A stretch of DNA of 29,081 bases. Origin: a virus. Below, one piece after another: positions 7,607 through 15,649 of the stretch. Made by a program: the position numbers and the translations under genes. The notes beneath the pieces are model-generated. The model was not told where the DNA came from and made no database searches. It was given only the letters and a program-made list of their open reading frames with translations. The first letter of the stretch is position 1. Every line of letters begins with the position of its first letter. The stretch is from positions 9,516-38,596 of the IMG/VR virus record IMGVR_UViG_3300030012_003534; one strand, given 5' to 3'.

Positions 7607-8473
7607 TTATTTTCTCCTATTAAGTAATTTTTGTTTTTTAACCCACATTTTTCCGATTTTGTTTTTGACGGGTTTTGCCACAAACTTTCTAATAACTTTA
7701 GTAACCAATGGAACAAACTTTGCCTCCGCTTCTTTATCATTCATATGTTTTGAATTATCCACAATTACAAAATTATTTTTAAATAATGCTTGGAATGAAC
7801 CAAGATTTTTCTGTACATCTTTCCAACTCTTTTCTAATAATTTTGGTGGTAATATTCTATCTCTTAACTGATTTCTATGTTGTGCTACCTCTAAAGAAGT
7901 ATTCACCATCACCATATAAGTATCATATCCATCATCTTCTAACATTTTTTTCATACTTTGTATCTTACCAAAGTCATGACCTGTACCATCAATAATCATT
8001 CCTAACTTACCTTCTTGATATAATTTCATTCTTTGTTTAGTAAGTTGTTTTGAGTATCCTCTTAATCCACTATAATCCTCATAATCTGGGTCTGTTAATT
8101 GTCTAAATAATTCATCTGGCATTTTGTCTAAATCTGTTCCAAACCCATATTTGTTTAGTAAAAACTTTAATTCTTTATCAGAGTTTACCATTTTCATACC
8201 ACTCATACTGATATTAAATCTTTCAGGTATACCAAATATCCACCTTGCTACTCTTGTTTTACCACTACCTGGCCCACCTGCTAAGAAGACTGCCTTAAAT
8301 ATTCCCTTATCTTTTACACCTTCTGCAAGAATCATCTTTAATTTTTGGACTAAATCTTTCTTATAGGCATCATAATCTTCAGGTTTAACAAACCCTTTAT
8401 ACCCACCAAGTGATTCAGAGTTCGCACTCTTACCTGTTTGGGATGATTCTAATAAGTCTTTTAATTTAATCAT
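7607..8473 (-). CDS. P-loop kinase (zeta-toxin or polynucleotide-kinase type), probably head-packaged
   Basis: 288 residues. The Walker A motif GGPGSGKT (66-73) follows a hydrophobic strand, with VNSD (96-99), IIDGTG (160-165) and arginines 200 and 204 of a possible lid. This order is that of zeta-toxin-like and polynucleotide-kinase-like ATP-dependent phosphotransferases; the sequence alone does not say whether the substrate is a nucleic acid, a nucleotide sugar or a protein. The first nine residues MIKLKDLLE, followed by Ser, resemble T4 capsid-targeting peptides cut after L-x-E; a second ILAE site precedes Gly52, just before the P-loop domain. The C-terminus is Lys/Arg-rich. GGAG lies about 7 bases before the ATG, and a T4-late-like TATAAATA is 83 bases upstream. 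Confidence 0.85.
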   Translation of the reverse strand: MIKLKDLLESSQTGKSANSESLGGYKGFVKPEDYDAYKKDLVQKLKMILAEGVKDKGIFKAVFLAGGPGSGKTRVARWIFGIPERFNISMSGMKMVNSDKELKFLLNKYGFGTDLDKMPDELFRQLTDPDYEDYSGLRGYSKQLTKQRMKLYQEGKLGMIIDGTGHDFGKIQSMKKMLEDDGYDTYMVMVNTSLEVAQHRNQLRDRILPPKLLEKSWKDVQKNLGSFQALFKNNFVIVDNSKHMNDKEAEAKFVPLVTKVIRKFVAKPVKNKIGKMWVKKQKLLNRRK

Positions 8474-8508
8474 TTAGAACTCCAAATATAGTTTATCAAC
8501 TATAAATA

Positions 8509-10431
8509 TTAAGTTATGGAAGTTTCGTATCTTCTGTTTCGTCTTCCCCACCACATATTTATAGTACACCATTTTTTTACATCAGAGTCCCAATTTTCTG
8601 AATTGAATTCGTATGTGTGGCCACCATTTTTGATAGGTTTATTATCGTAAATAACCTCTTTGATATTAAAATTAAATGGTACTTTTTTAGGATATTTTTC
8701 AAATGGACTTGTAGATATACTACTTTGAAATAAAATTAAGTCATCAACTAATGTTACATCTACATTTTTAAACTCACTTGTAATAAAACTTCTAAGATTT
8801 TTATCAAATTCTTCACGATTTGTTACAATTTTGATAGCAGTTGCCTCTTCATAATCCCAAAAATAATTACCTGTTATCTCTTCTACTTTTCTACCCCAAA
8901 GAGTTTCTTTCTTTAAAACTTTAGTTAGAGTATTTTTAGTAGTAGACATTTCTTTTCCTAAGAAAGTATCAGGATGATTTTTCATCCAATTATAAAACTT
9001 AGTATAAAATTCTTTGTAAGATATATCGTGTGTTGAACTTAACACTCTTGAAATGTGTTGAGTGAACCCTAAGAAGTGTGCAAACATAAACATCCATCTC
9101 CAAATAGAGGCCTCTACATATTCTTCTCTATTCATTGTGTCACTACCAACTACCATGAATTCCTTTTCGTCTTTTAACATTTCAGGATAATCGTGGTGGA
9201 AGAATGCAGGTGTTGTTTCAACAATATCAATACCATATTCCTTGACATAACTTGGTTCAAAGAATGGTGTGTTAGGTAATGCAGTCATTGGATATACTCC
9301 AACATAATCATGAAATTCCATGTCCATTATTTGAAATATACCATCTTTAAATGTATCAATAGTTTCTTTTGGTAATCCCAAAATTAATTCTACATAACTG
9401 ATGAGTTTTTTATCTTTATACAAATTGAAAAATTCTTGTAATTTTCCATTATCAACATTTTTTCTTCTCACTGCCTTCAATACATCAGGATTCATAGATT
9501 GTAGTGCAATAGTAATTCCTTTCATCATACCTGCCTCTGTAAGTAAGTATGCATACTCAACAACTTTATCTGCCTTTGCCTTTGCCCAATCAACTCTGAT
9601 GTTGTCAGGATATCCTGTTTTCTCTTTTAGTTTGGTCATATACTTTACTTGGTCAAGGTGTTCCTTAAATAAACCATAATTAGAATCTGCATTATAGAAA
9701 AATTCTACTTTGTTTTTAGATAACCAATCTAATTCTTGAAATATTTTTTCATTAGTTTGTTTTGCAATCTTCTGAAAGTATTTGTCACCAATCTCACAAA
9801 ATGTACATTGATAAGGACACCCACGAACACTTTCTATCGTACCTTCAAATGCATACTCATGGTCTTTGACTTTTACTAAATCATCAAACAATCCATCCAA
9901 ATAAGGACTTGGCATTGAGTCAATGTCTTTTAATCTTTCTCTTGGTGGTGTTGTAATTAGTTTACCTAATGGTGGATTAATAGTGATACCATTTACTTTT
10001 GTCCAATCTTTATCTATAAGATATCGTAACAATATGTCTTCAAATGTTAACTCACCTTCACCATGAACTAATATATCAATACCAGGATTGTCATCACAGA
10101 ATTGTTGACATCTATCTCCTTTAGGTGTTCCTTGTCCACCAAAAACAACTATACATTGTGGATTAATTTTTTTTATTTTTCTTATAATAGAAGTATTTTG
10201 TACTGAATTCCATACAAAATTAGAAACTCCAATAATATCAGAATCTTTTATTTGTTCAATTATTTTATCCTCATCTTGTCTATAGTACATCCAATCTTCC
10301 ATTTCTAATGAAAAATTTTCTTTGATAGTTGGATTTAAGCGACAATATCCCCATATCAAACCAGTAGAGTATGGTAACTTTACTTGGTTTGCTGTAATGT
10401 CTGATAATTCAAGGAAACTTATTTTGTACAT
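8509..10431 (-). CDS. B12-binding radical SAM enzyme (class B type)
   Basis: 640 residues. Residues 1-150 look like a cobalamin-binding Rossmann domain (DIIGVSNFVW 65-74, VVFGGQGTPKG 95-105, DILVHGEGE 119-127). The radical SAM core follows, with RGCPYQCTFC placing the cluster cysteines at 205, 209 and 212; YNADSNYG (246-253), IALQSMNPDVL (308-318) and ELILGLPKET (348-357) are usual core positions. About 240 residues beyond the core are unassigned. B12-dependent radical SAM proteins often methylate unactivated carbons or rearrange rings; in this cluster a sugar or glycan carbon is a reasonable but unproven target. The start overlaps the previous gene by 13 bases. The last gene of the glycan cluster, it is separated by 35 bases from the virion block. 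Confidence 0.9.
   Translation of the reverse strand: MYKISFLELSDITANQVKLPYSTGLIWGYCRLNPTIKENFSLEMEDWMYYRQDEDKIIEQIKDSDIIGVSNFVWNSVQNTSIIRKIKKINPQCIVVFGGQGTPKGDRCQQFCDDNPGIDILVHGEGELTFEDILLRYLIDKDWTKVNGITINPPLGKLITTPPRERLKDIDSMPSPYLDGLFDDLVKVKDHEYAFEGTIESVRGCPYQCTFCEIGDKYFQKIAKQTNEKIFQELDWLSKNKVEFFYNADSNYGLFKEHLDQVKYMTKLKEKTGYPDNIRVDWAKAKADKVVEYAYLLTEAGMMKGITIALQSMNPDVLKAVRRKNVDNGKLQEFFNLYKDKKLISYVELILGLPKETIDTFKDGIFQIMDMEFHDYVGVYPMTALPNTPFFEPSYVKEYGIDIVETTPAFFHHDYPEMLKDEKEFMVVGSDTMNREEYVEASIWRWMFMFAHFLGFTQHISRVLSSTHDISYKEFYTKFYNWMKNHPDTFLGKEMSTTKNTLTKVLKKETLWGRKVEEITGNYFWDYEEATAIKIVTNREEFDKNLRSFITSEFKNVDVTLVDDLILFQSSISTSPFEKYPKKVPFNFNIKEVIYDNKPIKNGGHTYEFNSENWDSDVKKWCTINMWWGRRNRRYETSIT
8556..8563 (-). 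promoter_or_regulatory. Possible T4-type late promoter
   Basis: The minus strand reads TATAAATA, the T4 late -10 consensus, inside the 3' end of the radical SAM gene and 83 bases upstream of the kinase start. The kinase is the first gene of the virion-associated block, so a late promoter here makes sense. Against it, the octamer also encodes Ile-Asn within TINMW and AT-rich DNA gives chance matches. Confidence 0.35.
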
Positions 10432-11822
10432 ACTTCTTCTATCTCGTCAAATAATTTTTTAAATTGTTCATTTCTCTCACTACCCAATTTCATAAAATGA
10501 TTGTAATTGTGAACTAATATATCTTTCATATCCGAATACCACTTTACCATTTCATCCTTTGGAATATCTTGTAATCTCTTTACTTCATCAAGAATCATGT
10601 TGTATCTTTTTTTATTATCTACTACTTTATCATAAGACTCATCTATAAATGGATGAAAAGTCTTAAAACCAAGATTTCTTAATTCTGTCATTGTGTTAGG
10701 TCTACCAAAAGTGATAAATGGATGGAAATTACCCACACATTTCCAAGTCTTTTCGGTTATATAATCACTTCTTCTAAAAAAATTAGATTCTGTAACTATA
10801 CTATAATAAGTATTTAACCATGGTTTTTTCATATCACCTCTGAATCCATGTATGTTTGATAAGTCTTCATGGTCAATCATTCTCTTTTTAAGTCTAACTG
10901 CCTTTTTAATATATCGTTCAAATTCTTTTCTATATGTTTCTTCATCATCATATATAATTTTATATTCTTCCATATAAGTGTCTGTTCTGTTAGGGAATTT
11001 AAAATCACCATCTAAGTTAAATTGAAAACTAACTAAGTTATCATCTAATATACCCATTTTAACTAACTCACCAATTAACATAACACGATGTGGATGCATT
11101 CTTCTATTAAAACATAAAAACTTGTGGTCTCTTTCCTTACCTAAACTATTTTGAAACTCCTTCAAAGAAACAGAACCAAGTTTACCCTTGAGTTCTTCAG
11201 ATTCAAAGTTTTCTATTCCCATATTATATTCATGTCCCTTTTCGTACAAAAAGTAGTGATAGTTCATAACATTAAATCTGTCTGTAGTTTGCATATTCTT
11301 TTGGTGCCAAGTGTGATGTTGTCTTTTTATACCATGGTTACCACTTGTTAATATAATTATCTTTTTCATTGGTAAATCATTTGATTCACAAATCTGTGCC
11401 AATCTTTCAAAAAATGAATCAACTACTAAACCCTCATGTACCATTGTTATTAAAATATAACCATTTGATTGTTTTAACTTTGTCATTGTTGCAGGTGGTA
11501 TGGCATGTGAAAAATTCCACCCATCATAAAAAGAATTGGGTTTTTGATTAATACCAAATGATTTTTGAAAGTCACCAAAAATTTCAACAGGATATACCCA
11601 AGTATCATTTGGTGTGACATCCTTTATATTGACTATTTGGTCTTCATAATAATTTCTAAAACTTGAATTATAAACATGCCATGGTTCACCAAAATGTTCT
11701 CTTACTGAACTTTCTGAAACATCGTAGTTACCACTAAAGTTTTGTAATACAAACTTTACAATGTCAGGATGACATGCATTAGGTGTTAAAAATGGTCTTT
11801 CCCTATCAAATACTATTTTCAT
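10419..11822 (-). CDS. Putative glycosyltransferase-like protein, paralogue 1 of 5
   Basis: 467 residues. It shares two landmarks with four other proteins here: an FNRRMHPHR segment (238-246) and a C-terminal block with TEKTWK (356-361), a HPFITFG strand (367-373), LGFKTF and DESYD (394-398), followed by an Arg/Lys-rich helix. The TEKT block, preceded by the acidic TES (344-346), resembles the donor-binding end of GT-B glycosyltransferases such as GT10 fucosyltransferases or exostosin-like enzymes; this is a fold-level resemblance only. The N-terminal 220 residues differ from the paralogues and may bind the acceptor. No membrane segment is visible, so it should act in the cytoplasm. The start overlaps the upstream gene by ATGA. 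A non-enzymatic role is not excluded. Confidence 0.75.
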   Translation of the reverse strand: MKIVFDRERPFLTPNACHPDIVKFVLQNFSGNYDVSESSVREHFGEPWHVYNSSFRNYYEDQIVNIKDVTPNDTWVYPVEIFGDFQKSFGINQKPNSFYDGWNFSHAIPPATMTKLKQSNGYILITMVHEGLVVDSFFERLAQICESNDLPMKKIIILTSGNHGIKRQHHTWHQKNMQTTDRFNVMNYHYFLYEKGHEYNMGIENFESEELKGKLGSVSLKEFQNSLGKERDHKFLCFNRRMHPHRVMLIGELVKMGILDDNLVSFQFNLDGDFKFPNRTDTYMEEYKIIYDDEETYRKEFERYIKKAVRLKKRMIDHEDLSNIHGFRGDMKKPWLNTYYSIVTESNFFRRSDYITEKTWKCVGNFHPFITFGRPNTMTELRNLGFKTFHPFIDESYDKVVDNKKRYNMILDEVKRLQDIPKDEMVKWYSDMKDILVHNYNHFMKLGSERNEQFKKLFDEIEEVCTK

Positions 11823-12646
11823 ATCATCTCCAAAATTCTTTTCTTAATAATATTGTTAAAATATATTTTGTGACCATCCCATTGTACATGTAGATTGTCA
11901 TCCCAAAAAGGTAATTTATTTTCAACTGCATACTCATACAGACCATCATAATCATTTACAAATTGAAAGTTTTCAAAGTCTATTTGTTCAAATAAATGTT
12001 CTGTCTCTTTATATTGTTTGTGTAAAAAATCACCATCCTTATTAGTAAATATATTCTTCATAGTGTGAAAAACATATTTTATTTTATTTAATTTACAAAA
12101 AGATTGTACTCTTAATATAGATTCAAAAGTGTTAATAATAGAATATTCATCGGTATAAAAATTTTCATAATATGTGTTCATCCACTCTGCATACTCTTTG
12201 TATGTATAACCATCCTTTGATGGAAAACCACCACTTCTCAAATAACCCCAATTACGATTTTCTTGGTTATAGGAAGTATCAAATCCCTCACCTAATCTTA
12301 ATGGTTCTGTATTACCTTTGTTCTTAGTTAGATGAGGCCATTTATATGTTTCATCATGTGATACAAATAAATCAGTTCGTATTGGGTCACTCCACATTAC
12401 CGATAGTATTATCTCATCCGATTTGATATTAGGTATCTTTAATACATTACTTAATGTGTAAATTACTCTTCTTGAAATCAAAGAATTACCTGATGCAGGT
12501 TCACCTGTATGATAATGAAATGGAAATTCAAATGATTCTTCAATTGCATTTGTCCAAGTTTTTTCTTGTTCAGTCATAATAGGTAGGTCTGCTCTTTTTG
12601 AAAAACTACAACCACCTGTAATTACTCTATAGGTTTTATCTGTCAT
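11819..12646 (-). CDS. SGNH-hydrolase-like protein
   Basis: 275 residues from the ATG at 12646, which has GGAG nine bases upstream; an ATG at 12661 would add five residues. GGCSFS (11-16) is a block I nucleophile motif with Ser14, ASGNSL (51-56) is a block III-like Gly/Asn turn, and LHVQWDGH (252-259) near the C-terminus supplies candidate Asp/His of block V. It is larger and more diverged than the two other SGNH proteins in the window. Such enzymes remove or transfer acyl groups, for instance acetyl groups on sugars; the glycan context favours that, but the substrate is unknown. The gene overlaps both neighbours by a few bases. Confidence 0.7.
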   Translation of the reverse strand: MTDKTYRVITGGCSFSKRADLPIMTEQEKTWTNAIEESFEFPFHYHTGEPASGNSLISRRVIYTLSNVLKIPNIKSDEIILSVMWSDPIRTDLFVSHDETYKWPHLTKNKGNTEPLRLGEGFDTSYNQENRNWGYLRSGGFPSKDGYTYKEYAEWMNTYYENFYTDEYSIINTFESILRVQSFCKLNKIKYVFHTMKNIFTNKDGDFLHKQYKETEHLFEQIDFENFQFVNDYDGLYEYAVENKLPFWDDNLHVQWDGHKIYFNNIIKKRILEMI

Positions 12647-13976
12647 TATAGTAATCTCCATACTCTACTAATATAGTTGAACCATCTCTACTATAAGCCT
12701 TTGTAAACTCATTGAATATGTTTTCTGTTTTATTAAGTTCAACTATTTTGACTTCAGTTAACATCTCTTTTAGTTGTTTGATATAATTCTGAGTGTGTTG
12801 TACTCCACCATTTAGTGGTTCACGAGAACCAACTGCAGTTCGTATTATAACTTTTGGTTTCATTTGACCATTACTCATATTTTGAATCTTATCTAAATGG
12901 TTTACTAAACTATCCATACATCTAAGTAAGAAGTCCATTCTTGGAAAACAACTAATTGGAACATGTCCATTTAGTGCCATCCCAACACTCATACCCATTT
13001 GTATTTCTTCAAATACAGGTAACTCTAATCTTTTATCGTCATCAATATCTTGTAATGTTCCATAAATAGAATTACCACTATACTTAACTGATTGTCCCAT
13101 AAAAATAGTATTGTCTTTTTTACTCAACCATTCCATAGAACGATTTAATTCATCTTTATACTTCATAATAATTGGTTCTCCATTATCATCTTCTACTATT
13201 TGAAATTTCATAGCCATATCATGAAATCCAAATGCAGTTTGTTTTCTGTGTGAAAGAATTGGTTTTGTATGATTACCTAAAGAAAACTCACTTGATAAAC
13301 TTGGTGATGCAAACTTTAAATCATACTTTTTTAATTCTTCGTAGTTCTCATGTATTAACAAATCTTCATTTTGTTTAAATACCATACCACTTGTTTCATC
13401 AAATCTATAAATGATTCCATTTTTACTTTTTGTTTTAGTAAAATAATCAGAAGTAGATTCACAAAACTTTTTTGACCTCAATGTTAATCCACCATTGAAA
13501 TGTCCAACATCTTCTATAAATTCAGAATTATCATCTTGACACCCATCAGATATCGTATATAATAAATCGTAATCAAGAAACTCATCTTTCCACTTATCAA
13601 TGTTGGTTATGAAACAATCCCATTGAATCAATAATACATGTTTTGCTTCAAAGTATTTATGTAGATACTTCAATATAAATTCACCATAGTCATGGTAATC
13701 CATTGTACCTGTTAAGTGTATCCAATTGTGGTCTTCACATGGATGTGGTGGTTTAATTGGTGAAACAATAGCAAAACTTCTAAAAGGTAGTTTGTCTTCA
13801 AATTCTTTTAACACTTCAACACTTTTTTCAAGTCGTGGTATTGAAACTGAGTCACCACACCCATCAATCAATCTAACATCAATATCATATTTATAATCTT
13901 TATTTTTATAAACATGATTTATATCAGGATTATAATTGTCTTGCCAATAATATCCTTGTGTAAGGTCTTTACTCAT
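12636..13976 (-). CDS. Fusion: DUF5672-like domain plus TPP-dependent E1-beta pyrimidine domain
   Basis: 446 residues in two parts. Residues about 45-250 resemble DUF5672, a putative glycosyltransferase domain: VLLIQWDCFI (114-123), EFLDYDLLYT (132-141), VGHFNGGLTLRS (157-168). Residues about 272-446 match the pyrimidine-binding half of E1-beta (pyruvate/acetoin dehydrogenase) subunits: FMGQSV (292-297), ELPVFEEIQMGMSVGMALNG (318-337) with the cofactor-activating Glu at 323 or 324, PRMDFLLRCMD (345-355), RTAVGSREPLNGGVQHTQ (379-396). The usual C-terminal transketolase domain of about 120 residues is missing; the protein stops soon after VKIVELN. The matching diphosphate-binding half is the gene at 22989. 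The two may form a TPP enzyme making or transferring a keto unit for a branched sugar (inference). The start overlaps the dioxygenase gene by 8 bases. Confidence 0.85.
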   Translation of the reverse strand: MSKDLTQGYYWQDNYNPDINHVYKNKDYKYDIDVRLIDGCGDSVSIPRLEKSVEVLKEFEDKLPFRSFAIVSPIKPPHPCEDHNWIHLTGTMDYHDYGEFILKYLHKYFEAKHVLLIQWDCFITNIDKWKDEFLDYDLLYTISDGCQDDNSEFIEDVGHFNGGLTLRSKKFCESTSDYFTKTKSKNGIIYRFDETSGMVFKQNEDLLIHENYEELKKYDLKFASPSLSSEFSLGNHTKPILSHRKQTAFGFHDMAMKFQIVEDDNGEPIIMKYKDELNRSMEWLSKKDNTIFMGQSVKYSGNSIYGTLQDIDDDKRLELPVFEEIQMGMSVGMALNGHVPISCFPRMDFLLRCMDSLVNHLDKIQNMSNGQMKPKVIIRTAVGSREPLNGGVQHTQNYIKQLKEMLTEVKIVELNKTENIFNEFTKAYSRDGSTILVEYGDYYNDR

Positions 13977-14709
13977 AAAGATTTATTCTTTCCCTTTTCA
14001 TCTGACCACCTGGATTAAAGTGTGCATCTTGTCTAAGATAACTACCGAGTGCAGCTCTTCTCCATTTAGTCTTTGATTTATTAGTCTCTGAACCATGGAT
14101 TACATGTGAGTGTAAAAATATAACATCACCTGAATTCATTGGTAGATATATTTTTTCATATCTATCTGTCCAAACACCATCAACCCATTCTCCTGGTATG
14201 TGACAAGGTTTACCTCGTTCATTTCTCCAATCGTCTGGATTTGTTAATAGTCTATCCTCATCAATATTGATTGGTAGACATGACTCCACTTGTGAACCAG
14301 GATAAACATATAGACATCCATTTTCTTCATCACTATCATCAACGGCACAAGATGCATTTATAATGTCACCTCGGTTTGCATGAGAGTAAAAAATGTTTTG
14401 GTGAACATCTCTACCCAACTCACCTGGTGGTTTAAAATACATCCAAGTTTGTAATCCATCAACTTTACCACCAATTAGTGTTTCAAGTATTTCTAAAGTT
14501 CGTGGGTGTCTCCACAACTTATCAAATAACTCTGAATCTCTATGTGTATATGCATATGGTCTTGTGTTATCATCTTCTTCTGAAGTTTTCCTCAATTCAA
14601 TCAACCTGTTACCTTCTTCTCTATACTCATCCATTACTTCTGTAGAGAAAATATTTTCTACATAGTAACCATTCTCTTTGTAAAAAGAAAGTATTTCATT
14701 ATTCGTCAT
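13969..14709 (-). CDS. Phytanoyl-CoA dioxygenase (PhyH) family protein
   Basis: 246 residues, close to the family length for Fe(II)/2-oxoglutarate oxygenases. HQN at 103-105 occupies the position of the usual HxD metal motif; VDDSDEENGCLYVYPGSQ (123-140) is the typical sequence after it; the distal His is probably 205 (VIFLHSHVIHGSE), and Arg217 or 218 would hold 2-oxoglutarate. The Asp-to-Asn change at the metal site is genuine at DNA level (AAC codon at 14397-14395), so activity may be altered or the protein may be halogenase-like or inactive. Hydroxylation of a sugar, lipid or nucleoside is possible. It overlaps the upstream epimerase gene by 11 bases. Confidence 0.88.
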   Translation of the reverse strand: MTNNEILSFYKENGYYVENIFSTEVMDEYREEGNRLIELRKTSEEDDNTRPYAYTHRDSELFDKLWRHPRTLEILETLIGGKVDGLQTWMYFKPPGELGRDVHQNIFYSHANRGDIINASCAVDDSDEENGCLYVYPGSQVESCLPINIDEDRLLTNPDDWRNERGKPCHIPGEWVDGVWTDRYEKIYLPMNSGDVIFLHSHVIHGSETNKSKTKWRRAALGSYLRQDAHFNPGGQMKRERINLYE

Positions 14710-15649
14710 TTCCGTACTCCTGTTTATACCAATCCATTGTCTTTCGTATTCCCTCGGACAATGAAGTCTGTGCTTCCCATTGGTATTTATTTTTCATTTT
14801 ATCAGAACTTATTTTTCTGATTGGTATCATAGATGGTTTTCCACTAATGTATTCTATTGGTGCTTTGTAATCTGCAACTTTCATACAAGTAGTTAGTATT
14901 TCATTAACATTATAACTCGTGTTAGAACCAATATTAACTACTTCGTGTTTCTCCTTACAATTTTCCATTACATTAACTAAACCATCTACAAAATCTTCTA
15001 TGTATATAACATCTCTTACATCTCCACCTGTTCCCCAAACTTGAATTGGATTGTGTTTATCAATTACTTTTCTAATTGTTGCAGGTGTAACATGACATTT
15101 ATCAAAGTCCCATTTATCATGAGGCCCATAACAATTACCTGGTCTCACTACTATACAATCCATACTTGGTGATAATTGGTTTGCATATAAATCACACAAT
15201 ACCTCACCATACCTTTTCATCCAACCAACCGCATGGTAAACTGGATAAGGTTCTTCAAATATGTTCCAAGTCTCATCAACCAATTTATCACCACTTGGTG
15301 GATATACGGTTGAACTACTAATGAAAACATATTGTGCAACACCACTAAAGTATGATGCCTCTATTAATTGTGTATTTACAATTACATTTGGTGTGACATG
15401 AACCAAAGGTGACTTTACGGTATCAACTGCATTTGAAGTATTTGCAGAACAATTAACTACCACATCCATACCTTCTGTGATTTCTTTACAAAACTCCATA
15501 TCTCGTAAATCACCATAAAAGTATTCCACACCCTTTACTCTTTTATTGTTTTTATGTATTGTTCCAAATACCTCGTGTCCATCTTTTAATAATCTTTCTA
15601 CAAGATTATATCCTATTAGTCCTGATGTTCCTGTTACTAAAATTTTCAT
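14699..15649 (-). CDS. NDP-sugar epimerase/dehydratase (extended SDR)
   Basis: 316 residues. GTSGLIG (7-13) is the NAD(P)-binding glycine motif, FISSSTVYP (109-117) the strand with the catalytic Ser/Thr, RPGNCYGPHD (169-178) and WGTGGDVRDVIYIEDF (205-220) are standard in nucleotide-sugar SDRs. The YxxxK motif is atypical: Lys145 is present (GWMKRYGE) but the residue four before it is Val141, with a Tyr at 138. This GWMKRY version occurs in GDP-fucose-synthase-like proteins as far as I recall. It should modify a nucleotide sugar in the cytoplasm. Its ATG directly follows the TAA of the upstream gene. Confidence 0.92.
   Translation of the reverse strand: MKILVTGTSGLIGYNLVERLLKDGHEVFGTIHKNNKRVKGVEYFYGDLRDMEFCKEITEGMDVVVNCSANTSNAVDTVKSPLVHVTPNVIVNTQLIEASYFSGVAQYVFISSSTVYPPSGDKLVDETWNIFEEPYPVYHAVGWMKRYGEVLCDLYANQLSPSMDCIVVRPGNCYGPHDKWDFDKCHVTPATIRKVIDKHNPIQVWGTGGDVRDVIYIEDFVDGLVNVMENCKEKHEVVNIGSNTSYNVNEILTTCMKVADYKAPIEYISGKPSMIPIRKISSDKMKNKYQWEAQTSLSEGIRKTMDWYKQEYGNDE

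Noticed and set aside
7606-7740. Upstream extension of the endolysin gene to 7740
   Set aside because: The added residues are unlike GH108 proteins and overlap the kinase gene; the ATG at 7605 has AGGAGA.
13888-13895. T4-late-like TATAAATA on the minus strand
   Set aside because: It lies just inside a gene and encodes Tyr-Lys-Tyr, with no gene start properly downstream; the same applies to 23164-23171.
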